From JAXMAR01 sp046350295 (lineage in GTDB: Bacteria > Planctomycetota > Planctomycetia > Gemmatales > Gemmataceae): DNA of 64,000 bases. The position numbers and the translations under genes were made by a program. Shown in pieces: positions 44,501 to 52,292 of this stretch (the stretch's first letter is position 1; each line of letters begins with the position of its first letter). The notes below the pieces were generated by a model. The model made no database searches. It was not told the origin of the DNA and saw nothing but the letters and a program-made list of their open reading frames with translations. Where the stretch lies: positions 1 through 64,000 of the forward strand of contig JAXMAR010000025.1 in assembly GCA_046350295.1 (NCBI GenBank). The letters are read 5' to 3'.

Positions 44501-45846
44501 AAGCGGTCAAGGACGCCGGCCTGTGGGCCCAGCTCGCCAAGATCTCGCACGCCGAGCTGACCGACCCGGAGTTCTACTACGTGCCGCAGGCGGAGCGTCT
44601 GGCCCAGGAAGGCAATCCCAAGAAAGCCTACGCCATGCTCGACGAGGGCCTCAAGGCGATGCCCGGTAATCCGCATCTGCTCGTCGAACGCGCCCTGCTT
44701 CGCGCCGAGGCGGGACGCGACGCCGGCCGCATCGCGCCGGCCGACGTCGTGGCGATCCGCGATGACGCCGTCGCCGCCATCAAGGCGCCGGATACGCACG
44801 CCCTGGCGTCTTACGCCCTCGGTCTGGTCGACCAGGCGCAGAACAACAACGGCAAGGCGGAGACCCATTTCCGCGAGGCCATCAAGACCGCCCGCCCCGG
44901 CAAGACGCGCCGTGGCATGCCCGAACAGGACTTCTTCCTCATCGCCCTGACCCGCGTCCTCGAATCCGACGGCGTCGACTTCGACGCCGCCCCGCCGATG
45001 AAGAAGATCGACGAAAAGAAAATCGACGACAAGAAAGTCGATGACAAGAAGGTCGACGACGACAAGAAGGGAGACGAGAAAAAGGCCGACGACAAGAAGG
45101 CCGACGATCTCTCCCGTTTAGCCCCGGTTCGCGGATCCGGGACGGGCGCGGCGATCTCCCAGGAAGATCTCCTGGTTCTCTTCACCGTCGCCGTCCTGCC
45201 GCCCCCGGACGACGACGAGGAGGACGCGGCCCGCCTGGAGCGCATCAAGGAGCGCCTCGCCAACGCCGAGAAGCTCATCGCCTCGGACAATCCCAAGGTC
45301 AAAGGTCAGGGCTACATCCTGAAGGGCAAGGCGCTGTTCGACCTCGGCAAGGCGAACGAGGGGCTCCGCGCCTACATGGAAGGCATGTCCCTGTCCGCTC
45401 CTGGGCCCACGACCAAGGATTTCACCGGCATGATCGAGAAGCACCCGGCCTTCAGCTATCCCGACTCGATCCCGCGCCCCAACCGCTACGTCGCCGAGGA
45501 CCACTTCGGCCGCGGCCTGCACGCCTACTGGGCCGGCGACTATGTCAAGGCGGAGGAGGCGCTGCGGCAGGCGATCTACTGGTTCAAGGACGACGCCCGC
45601 TACCACTACTATTACGGCCTCGCCCTCTACGCGCGCAAAGGCCCGACCAAGGAAGGCAAGGAGTTCCTGGCCAAGGCGATCTACGCCTTCGGCAGGGGCT
45701 CCGAGCTGGAGGCGCGCAACATGCCCTCCTCCGACGTCGTTAACTATGGCCTCGAACGCGTCCAGGGTGAGCTGCGGCAAATGCTCAACAGGCACCGCCC
45801 CAGCGCGATCACGGCGTTCATCCCGGACGAAGGCAAGAAGAAGTAG
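41536..45846 (+). CDS. 1436-residue acidic/lysine-rich membrane protein with TPR-like C-terminus
   Basis: Residues 1-610 are low-complexity and highly charged, with repeated blocks such as (A)SDVVELEE, ASGVVELGEE and KKKSAEEEAEDMLL. The first ~120 residues hold two copies of a DDPKKTxxxxKQSQPTMxAPEGELE motif. One membrane helix follows at about 617-637 (LGGMLIGLLLAVGGAAAVWYF), then a coiled coil (~660-740), and from ~870 a helical repeat region with TPR-like pairs (ALYVLGLAERNQEKFSAAVKSFAAAL; ARYHYYYGLALYARKG). An N-in topology would put the charged part in the cytoplasm and the repeats outside it. A palindromic element sits in frame at residues ~1194-1203. The function is unknown. Confidence 0.8.
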   Translation: MAKQRDEHDQPRKKKEDSDIIPLDDLDVLEEVDELEEVEPVEPPDPKKTHLGKKQSQPTMLAPEGELEELEAVEEAKPAKADDPKKTRVAPKQSQPTMIAPEGELEKAGQAPPGKSPPGKSPINMSLEGEEEVLDVLEAAPSGVLAKGRPATEAPASDVVDLVEIAGGSSAARKPDSGVVELTSDVVAVEPVSGAKPASDVVELEEAPASGVVEVSSDVLAADEVKAGAGSSVLEEVDVIEEVPASGVVELGEEKLEPSARELASDVFSAEEASFARKAKKKKPADEESALEDLPAGPRDLASDIFSAESIDVEGGSGKVKKHEDEDVLDAVETGKGGSSVVNWDDVEQPASDIKATEKTGGVHLEATAAFDDAKSAKKKAEHLYEEEAGKPRSGVDRVAEALESGVDLDSSASKKKKGKADEEADLEALEAADASSAVDLGGPKKKKAAAAELGDESTEMDAEALEAGAGKSGKAKKKAKDEVDELLAEEELLAEDALLSEEEAAEGAVAAKEAKAKKKKSAEEEAEDMLLSDEGAGEATEEAVAGEEMVFDDEEAAKGKKKKSKLALMEDEEAAEDEEPRAKKKKKKRGEDEDEDGGVATLTRKPPKPKYGRRWLGGMLIGLLLAVGGAAAVWYFAPDLLEQIPASPNAKPKKKDDSLVARTDLDRANAELEEAKKTLADKELKLAAADADKKKEVGLAEAKAKKATDDLTEAKGKLDTAAKTIDDVQKALVKEKLVKGDEFDAKEFQAAVLGLGDRSRDYKEINDILAKADIKDGGSKGLVALFDQKKALDEELTAVNKAIEGDKLKGAKGVEELVKRRDDLAKERKALDELVVSAYKALAAKGDPRKDLVAAADKARRDAESPLAGPLTSLAGGVASMPLGMDKLFAKSVDLAALTAELGFYRVREPLITGPDKNIDLYLVLLQDRTRKDVDTPVREATWLLAKEAKSSPETEAKALYVLGLAERNQEKFSAAVKSFAAALDRLKAVKDAGLWAQLAKISHAELTDPEFYYVPQAERLAQEGNPKKAYAMLDEGLKAMPGNPHLLVERALLRAEAGRDAGRIAPADVVAIRDDAVAAIKAPDTHALASYALGLVDQAQNNNGKAETHFREAIKTARPGKTRRGMPEQDFFLIALTRVLESDGVDFDAAPPMKKIDEKKIDDKKVDDKKVDDDKKGDEKKADDKKADDLSRLAPVRGSGTGAAISQEDLLVLFTVAVLPPPDDDEEDAARLERIKERLANAEKLIASDNPKVKGQGYILKGKALFDLGKANEGLRAYMEGMSLSAPGPTTKDFTGMIEKHPAFSYPDSIPRPNRYVAEDHFGRGLHAYWAGDYVKAEEALRQAIYWFKDDARYHYYYGLALYARKGPTKEGKEFLAKAIYAFGRGSELEARNMPSSDVVNYGLERVQGELRQMLNRHRPSAITAFIPDEGKKK
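45115..45146. repeat. palindromic element family B inside a coding region, copy 4
   Basis: CGTTTAGCCCCGGTTCGCGG continues with ATCCGGGACGGGC. It has the same ends and stem type as the intergenic copies, but here it is translated in frame as RLAPVRGSGTG between a lysine/aspartate-rich stretch and the TPR-like region. Confidence 0.75.
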
Positions 45847-45848
45847 CG

Positions 45849-46065
45849 GTTTAGAGACAGTTTCAGAACCGATCGTAGCGTGGACTTTAGTCCACGCGGC
45901 CTGGACAATTCTCCGGCGCTTTCATGGCGCCCGCTCGAGGACTCGGTCCGCCCCGGTTCTGCGAACCGGGGCTGTTTCAAAACGGGGACTGTCCCTCTCG
46001 TTTTGTCAGATTACCCAGTTTTCCGGGCGATGGTAAAGGGACAGTCCCCGTTTTGAAACAGCCTC
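45849..46065. repeat. nested cluster of palindromic families A, B and C
   Basis: In order: a degenerate family A arm (TTTAGAGACAGTTTCAGAACC, 45850-45870), the family C palindrome 45878-45897, an inverted family B hairpin 45946-45971, and a family A element with perfect 27-bp arms at 45970-45996 and 46037-46063. The cluster fills the gap between the 1436-codon gene and the convergent ABC ATPase. Confidence 0.7.
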
Positions 46066-46088
46066 TAAACGAAGACCGGCCAACGTCG

Positions 46089-47027
46089 TCAAATCGTCGT
46101 GGCCATCCCGGCGTTCTTCGACAGGGTGACGAAGACGTCCTCCAGCGACGGCTCCGCTTCGATCACCTTGACGTTCATGCCTAGCGACTCGAGGCTCAGG
46201 TCGCTCCGCACCAGGGCGTGGATGGATTGGCCGAAGATGGTGGCCTGGTGGACTCCGGGGAGGTGGCGGATCTTCTCCAAAAGGGCGGCGCTGTCGTGGT
46301 TGTAGATTTCGAGCCAGCGGGTGTTCGGTGGCGTGATGCCGGGGAGCGCCTTCAGCTCCTGCGGCGTGCCCAGGGCGAGGAGGTTGGAGAGATAGATGTA
46401 GCCGACACGGTTGCAGCGCTCGGCCTCGTCCATGTAGTGGGTGGTGACGACGAGGGAGATGCCCTCGGCGGAAAGCTGGAAGAGGAGGTTCCAGAGGTCG
46501 CGGCGAGCGACGGGATCGATGCCGGCGGTCGGCTCGTCGAGGAAGATGAGCTTGGGGCGGTGCAACAGGGCGCAGACGAGGGCGAGACGCTGTTTCCAGC
46601 CGCCGGAGAGCTTGTCGGAACGGCGGTCGAGGTAGGGGCTGATGCCGGTCAGCTCGATCAGCTCCTCTTCGCGGGCCTTGGCGGCGGCGGGGGAGAGGCC
46701 GTAGATGCCGGAGTAGAAATCCATGTTTTCGCGGGCGGTGAGATCGCCGTAGAGGGAAAACTTCTGCGACATGTAGCCGATGTGGGTGCGGACTTCCTCG
46801 GCGTCCCTGGCGACGTCGCGGCCGAGGACGGTGGCGTGGCCGTCGAATGGAAGCAGGCCGCAGAGGCCGCGGATGAGGGTGGTCTTGCCGGAGCCGTTGG
46901 GACCCAAAAGGCCGAAGACTTCCCCCTTGGCGACGGAGAGAGAGACTTTGTTGACGGCGGTGAAATGGCCGAAGCGGATGGTGATGTCGTGGGCGTCGAT
47001 GGCGAGTTCGCGTTGGGGGGAGGACAT
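46089..47027 (-). CDS. ABC transporter ATP-binding protein (efflux type)
   Basis: The protein has 312 residues from ATG 47027. A single ABC domain contains Walker A GLLGPNGSGKTTLIRGL, Q-loop YMSQKFSLYGDLT, signature LSGGWKQRLALVCALLHRP, Walker B LIFLDEPTAGIDP and switch His TTHYMDEA, then a C-terminal extension (AEPSLEDVFVTLSKNAG) as in YbhF-like drug efflux ATPases. It lies downstream of an HlyD-type adaptor gene on the same strand, separated by a tandem repeat. A permease gene would be expected further along but does not follow it here. Confidence 0.92.
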   Translation of the reverse strand: MSSPQRELAIDAHDITIRFGHFTAVNKVSLSVAKGEVFGLLGPNGSGKTTLIRGLCGLLPFDGHATVLGRDVARDAEEVRTHIGYMSQKFSLYGDLTARENMDFYSGIYGLSPAAAKAREEELIELTGISPYLDRRSDKLSGGWKQRLALVCALLHRPKLIFLDEPTAGIDPVARRDLWNLLFQLSAEGISLVVTTHYMDEAERCNRVGYIYLSNLLALGTPQELKALPGITPPNTRWLEIYNHDSAALLEKIRHLPGVHQATIFGQSIHALVRSDLSLESLGMNVKVIEAEPSLEDVFVTLSKNAGMATTI

Positions 47028-47079
47028 AGCTTTCGGGTGGCGGGGAGTGGAAGAGTGGAGGAGGATTAGAGTAGGGGGA

Positions 47080-47132
47080 GGATTAGGATTAAGATTAGGA
47101 TTAAGATTAGGATTAAGATTAGGATTAAGATT
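47080..47132. repeat. 12-bp tandem repeat (AGGATTAAGATT)n
   Basis: About four 12-bp units built from GGATTA and AGATTA hexamers. It sits between the adaptor stop (47150) and the ATPase start (47027) within the same apparent operon. Confidence 0.85.
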
Positions 47133-47149
47133 GAGATCGAGGGGCGGGG

Positions 47150-48289
47150 TTAGCGCGGTGGGACGAGGACTTCGGCGGCCATGCCGGCGTGGAAGCGGCC
47201 TTCGGGGTTGAGGACGAGGATCTTGACGGCGAAGACCTGGTGACGGCGTTCGTCGAGGCTTTGGACGTTGCGCGGGGTGAACTCGGCGATGTTGGCGATC
47301 TGAATCACTTTGCCGCGGAAGGCCTTGCCGGGGTCGGTGTCGGTGAAGACTTCGACCTCCATGCCGTCCTTGACGTTGCCGAGCTTGGTTTCCGGGACGA
47401 AGACCTTGACCCACCAGTCGTCGAGGCGGAGGACGCGGATGAGGGGCTGGTTGGCGGCGACGACGTCGCCGGGGCGGACGGCGAGGACTTCGATGCGGGC
47501 CGTGCCGAGCTTGGGGGGCGAGACGACGGTCGTCTCGTCGACGTAGAATTGCGCTTCGGCGAGCCTGGCGCGGGTCTCGTCGACCTTGGCCTTGGCCATG
47601 TGGATCTCCTCCTGGCGCGACGCCTCCAGCTCGCTCACCTTCGACCTGGCCTTGTCGTAGTCGGCCTTGGCCTCGCGTTTGTCCTCCTCGCGCGAGCCGA
47701 CGTCGACCATCATGATCTTCTTGGCCCGCGCCGATTCGTATTTGCCGCGGGCGCGATCGCGGGCGGCGAGGGCCTGGTCGTATTCGGCCTTGGCGGTGGA
47801 GCGCATCTTGTAAAGCTCTTCGGCCCGGGTGTAGTCCTCCTCGGCTTGCTTTTTCTCGGCGACGGCGATCTCCAGCTCGGCCTTGGCCTGGTCCTTTTCC
47901 TCCGGGCGCCAGCCGATTTCGACACGGTCCCAGCGCGCCTTGGCGGTCGCCTCGGCGGCGCGGGCGCCTTCCAGCTCGGAGACGCGCGAGCCGCTCTCGG
48001 CGCGTTCGAGCTCGATGATGGCCGATTTGAGCTTCGCCTGCCACTGATCGCGCTGGGCGACGCGCTCGGGGGCGGAGAGGATCACGAGCGGCTGCCCCGG
48101 TTTGACGACGTCCCCTTCGTTGACGAGGATTTCATAGATGCGGCCCCCCGATTCGGAGGCGAGGCGGACCTCCTGAATCTCGACGACGCCGGAAAGGCGC
48201 ATGGCGCCAGTGCCGCCGAAGGGCCAGAACCACCAGAGGAGGCCGCCGGCGACGACGAGCAGGCCGGCGATGAGGAGAAGTCGTTTCAC
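47150..48289 (-). CDS. HlyD/YhiI-type membrane fusion protein
   Basis: This 379-residue periplasmic adaptor is anchored by one N-terminal helix (RLLLIAGLLVVAGGLLWWFW). The biotinyl-lipoyl halves (RLSGVVEIQEVRLASESGGRI with VNEGDVVKPGQPLVIL, and TARIEVLAVRPGDVVAANQPL) flank a long helical hairpin (residues ~90-230, with repeated KAEYDQALAARDRARGKYESARAKK). These proteins link an ABC exporter to an outer-membrane channel or the envelope. With the ATPase at 46089-47027 it forms an efflux unit. Confidence 0.92.
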   Translation of the reverse strand: MKRLLLIAGLLVVAGGLLWWFWPFGGTGAMRLSGVVEIQEVRLASESGGRIYEILVNEGDVVKPGQPLVILSAPERVAQRDQWQAKLKSAIIELERAESGSRVSELEGARAAEATAKARWDRVEIGWRPEEKDQAKAELEIAVAEKKQAEEDYTRAEELYKMRSTAKAEYDQALAARDRARGKYESARAKKIMMVDVGSREEDKREAKADYDKARSKVSELEASRQEEIHMAKAKVDETRARLAEAQFYVDETTVVSPPKLGTARIEVLAVRPGDVVAANQPLIRVLRLDDWWVKVFVPETKLGNVKDGMEVEVFTDTDPGKAFRGKVIQIANIAEFTPRNVQSLDERRHQVFAVKILVLNPEGRFHAGMAAEVLVPPR

Positions 48290-48388
48290 GTTCTGCTCCT
48301 TCTCCGGACGAGATGGCGAAGCCCGGAGAGATGCACTGCGACCGGTGCATACATCATAGGCGATTCTCGGCAGACGGGCGCTTGGATA

Positions 48389-48406
48389 TTGTGAAATTTT
48401 TCACGA
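48389..48406. promoter_or_regulatory. Rex-like palindrome between hlyD-type gene and pyc
   Basis: TTGTGAAATTTTTCACGA matches the Rex operator pattern TTGTGAAnnnnTTCACAA at all but one defined position, with the correct four-base spacer. It lies in the divergent gap, about 100 bp from the adaptor start and 225 bp from the pyc start. No rex gene is in the window. Confidence 0.4.
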
Positions 48407-48631
48407 AGTCTGTATCGGGTGAGCGTGGGCGTCCACGCCAAAGTGAACGCGAAGGGAGCATGTCCTTGATGTAAGCCGTGCAGGTATTGGGGCTTGTACG
48501 CTGCCACCCTTCTCGATCGCTCGCTGTGGAATTGAACAAGAAGGGGGAGCCGCGGTTGCGTTTCGCGTTTCCAACGGGTTGCGCCGGACATAAGACAAAC
48601 GGGAGAGAGCACGAGCGGAACGGAGAGCGCG

Positions 48632-51600
48632 ATGGCCGAGGAAGGGATCAGTTTGACGCCGCCGCCGGGGCGGATACGCAAGCTGCTGGTGGCGAACCGG
48701 AGCGAGATCGCGATCCGGGTGTTTCGCTCGGCGCATGAGTTGGGGGTGCGTACGGTCGCCATCTACGCGCATGAGGACCGCTTCGCGCTGCACCGCTTCA
48801 AGGCGGACGAGGCGTATCGCGTCGGCGTTCCGGGGGAGCCGCTGCGCTCCTATCTCGATATTCCGGGCATCATCGAAGTCGCGAAGCAGTACGAGGTCGA
48901 CGCGATCCATCCGGGGTACGGCTTCCTGTCGGAGAACCCGGCGTTCGCGGAGGCGTGCGGTGCGGCGGGGACCTTGTCGGGCCGCGCGTCGAGGTGGCGC
49001 GCAAGCTGCTGCAGCAGGCGAACGTCCCGGTGCTGTCTGGCAGCGATCAGCCGGTGGCAGGACAAGGCGGGAGGCGAAGGACGCGGAGCGGCTCGGTTAT
49101 CCGGTGATCGTGAAAGCGTCGATGGGGGCGGCGGCCGCGGCATGCGCGCTGCCCAGAAGCCGGAGCAGCTGGAGGAGCGCTGAGCAGCGCGCGCGAGGCG
49201 GGACGGCGTTCGGCATCCCGGACGTGTTCCTCGAGAACAGGTGCCGCGGGCCTCGGCACATCGAGGTGCAGTTTTCCTGGGGACCAGCGGCGGGCTGGTC
49301 CATCTCTTCGAGCCGCGATTGCCGGTGCAGCGGCGGCATCAGAAGGTCGTCGAGACGCAAGCCGGCGCCCAATCTGGACGAGGCGACGCGCCAGGCCATC
49401 CTCGCCGCGCGCTGAAGATCGCCGGGCGCGCGGCTCGACAACGCGGGCACGGTCGAATTCCTCTACGACACGGAGAGCGGCAAGTTCTACTTCATCGAGG
49501 TCAATCCGCGCATCCAGGTCGAGCATACGGTCACCGAGCAGATCACCGGGTACGACATCGTCCGCGCCCAGATTGTCATCGCCGGGGGCAAGCCGCTCGC
49601 CGATGACGAGATCGGGCTGGGGGACCAGGCGGCGGTCGGACGGCACGGGTTCGCCGTGCAGTGTCGCGTGACGACCGAAGACCCGGCGAACAAGTTCATT
49701 CCGGATTACGGCCGGTTGCTGCACTATCGCTCGGCGAGCGGCGTCGGCATCCGGCTCGACGCGGGGAGCGCGTTCAGCGGGGCCGTGATCACGCCGTTCT
49801 ATGATTCGCTGCTGGTGAAGGTGACGGCGCATGGCATCCGCTTCATCGACGCGGTGCGGCGGATGGAGCGGGTCGATCCAGGAGTTCCGCGTCCGGGGCG
49901 TGAAGACGAACATCCCGTTCCTGCTGAACCTGCTCAAGCACCCCGCGTTCCTCAACTACCGGGTGACGACGACCTTCATCGACGAGACGCCGGCTGTTCA
50001 ACCTCCTGTTCCGGCAGGACCGGGCGACGAAGGTGCTGACGTGCACATCGCGGACGCGGATCGTGAACGGTCATGCGGAGGCGCCGGTGCGGGCGGTGGT
50101 GCAGTCGCCGCGCAAGAAGCTGATTCCACGTGAGTGGTGGGCGTTGCCTTCGCTGCGGGGCTGACGCCACCCGGCTCGCCTTTGAAGGGTAAAGACGCGG
50201 CGCTGCTACGCGCGGTATGCGCGACCGGTTCAAGGAGATGGGGCCGAAGTGCTCGGCGTGCAATGGCTGCGGGCCGAGAAGAAGCTGTACCTGACGGACA
50301 CGACGTTCCGGGACGCCGCATCAATCGCTCTTGGCGACGCGGATGCGGACGTTCGACATGCTGCGGACGCGCCGGTCGACGCGCGGCTGCACGCCGATCT
50401 GTTCAGCCTGGAGATGTGGGGCGGAGCGATGTTCGACACGTCGATGCGGTTTCTGAAGGAAGACCCGTGGCAGCGGCTGACGCAGATGCGCGAGCTGGCG
50501 CCAACATCCTGTTCCAGATGCTGCTGCGGGCCAACAACGCCGTCGGTTATGCGAACTATCCGGACAACGTCGTCAAGCCATCAAGGAGTCCGCCGCGGCC
50601 GGCATCGACCTGTTCCGCATCTTCGACGCGCCTGGACCATTCCCGCGCCAGTCGAGCGCGTCACCGCCATCGAGCAGCGCGAGGAAGTGGATGCTGTGCG
50701 AGCCCGCGATCTGCTACACGTGGGACCTGCTCGATCCAAAAGCGCGACAAGTTCAATCTGAAGTACTACGTCGACCCGCGAAGCGCGCCGAAAGCTTCTC
50801 GGCGCCAACATCCTCGGCATCAAGGACATGGCGGGGCTGGTGAAGCCGTACGCGCGCAGCGGTTGTTCCGGGCTCTGAAGCAGGAAGTGGGCAACTTCTA
50901 TCCATTTCCACACGCACGATTCGGCGGGGGGGCAGATCGCGTCGCTCTTGATGGCGGCGGCCGAGGGGGTCCATGTCGTCGACGCCGCGATGGCGCCCTT
51001 CTCGGGCATGACGAGCCAGGCGAGTCTCAACACGCTGGTCGAATCCCTGCGCTTCACGGAGCCGCGACCCCGGCTTCGACTTCGAGACGCCTCCAGCAGA
51101 CCGCCGACTACTGGCAGGGTGTGCGCCGCTTCTATCTTCCGTTCGAGACCGGTTTGCTGGCCCGGCGCCGCCGAGGTCTACCGCCACGAGATGCCGGGCG
51201 GGCAGTACACGAACCTCTATCAGCAGGCGGCGGCGCTGGGCATCGATTCGGCATGGGGAAGTGTGCCGGATGTACGCCCAGGTCAACCAGATGTTCGGCG
51301 ACATCGTCAAGGTGACGCCGACGTCCAAGGTCGTGGGGGACATGGCGCTGTTCATGGTGGCCAACAACCTGACGCCCGACGAGGTCGCGCACGGGAAGCG
51401 CGAGCTGGCGTTTCCGGAATCGGTCGTCGAGTTCTTCGAGGGGAAGCTGGGACAGCCGGTGGGCGGCTTTCCACCGGCGCTGCAGCATGGGTGCTCAAGG
51501 GCCGCAAGGCCCTCACAGATCGGCCGGGCTACCACATTGCCCGCCGCCGACCTGGAGGACGCGGCAAGCTTCGCCGTCGCCGGGCACGCCGTGAGCGACC

Positions 51601-52125
51601 GGGAGCTGGTGACGCACCTCATCTATCCGCGCGTGAGCGACGACTTCAACGCGCACCTCGTGAAATACCCGGACACGAGCGGCCTGCCGACGCCGGTGTT
51701 CTTCTACGGCATGGGCCGGGGGAGGAGATGGCGGTCGATATCGAGGAAGGCAAGACGCTTATCATCAAATTCTTGACGGTCGGCGATCCGCACGTCGACG
51801 GCAGCCGCATGGTCTTCTTCGAGCTGAACGGGCAGCCGCGGCGAGGTGGATGGTGGTGGACCGGTCGCTGGTAAAAGCGGTACGGCATCCGAAGGCGGAC
51901 CCCGCCGACGCGCGGCAGGTGGCCGCGTCGATGCCGGGCCTGGTGGTGCGGGTGAACGTGGCGCCGGGGGAGCAGGTGACGAAGGGACAGAAGCTGGTGA
52001 CGCTGGAGGCGATGAAGATGGAGACGACGGTGTACGCGGAGCGAGGGGCGAAGGTGGCGGAGGTGCTGGTCCGGCCGGCGACGCAGGTGGAGGCGGGGGA
52101 TCTCTTGCTGCGGTTAGCGGATTAG
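48632..52125 (+). pseudogene. pyc: pyruvate carboxylase, broken by many small indels
   Basis: All three domains are recognisable in order across changing frames. The biotin carboxylase begins KLLVANRSEIAIRVFRSAHELG, with IHPGYGFLSENP, GYPVIVKASMG and EVNPRIQVEHTVTEQ. The carboxyltransferase has LTDTTFRDA, DLFSLEMWGGA, MRFLKEDPWQRL and MLLRANNAVGY. The biotinyl domain has EAMKMET near the end. It carboxylates pyruvate to oxaloacetate. From about 48970 to 51850 the frame shifts every 50-200 bp, mostly by one-base losses or gains next to short runs of G or C, while codon-level similarity stays high. A short piece of the biotin carboxylase after VGPRVEV also seems missing. This may be sequence error or recent decay. 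Confidence 0.88.
50156..50180. repeat. family J repeat within pyc
   Basis: CGGGGCTGACGCCACCCGGC followed by TCGCC resembles the tkt-upstream repeat (21 of 25). It falls in the linker between the biotin carboxylase and carboxyltransferase regions. Confidence 0.4.
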
Positions 52126-52292
52126 GGCGTAGGTCAGGCTTTCCAGCCTGATGCAGCCGTCTCGTCAATCCTTGTCAAGCTAATAAGGCTGACCAACCAG
52201 TTCGTGCAGACCGCGCCGACGGTTTCCCGTGAGGAAAAAGCGTGCCCTCCCCTTCGGAATCGGGCATTATGGAGGGACACACGAGGCTTTCC

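Noticed and set aside
42226..44868. Antisense 880-codon frame, and another of 737 codons, under the 1436-codon gene
   Set aside because: Composition is dictated by the lysine/glutamate codons of the sense strand (runs of L, F and S). No domain or signal is present.
47080..47132. Telomere-like or replication-related repeat
   Set aside because: The TAATCC/TAATCT appearance is superficial; it is a short internal 12-bp array with no related structure nearby.
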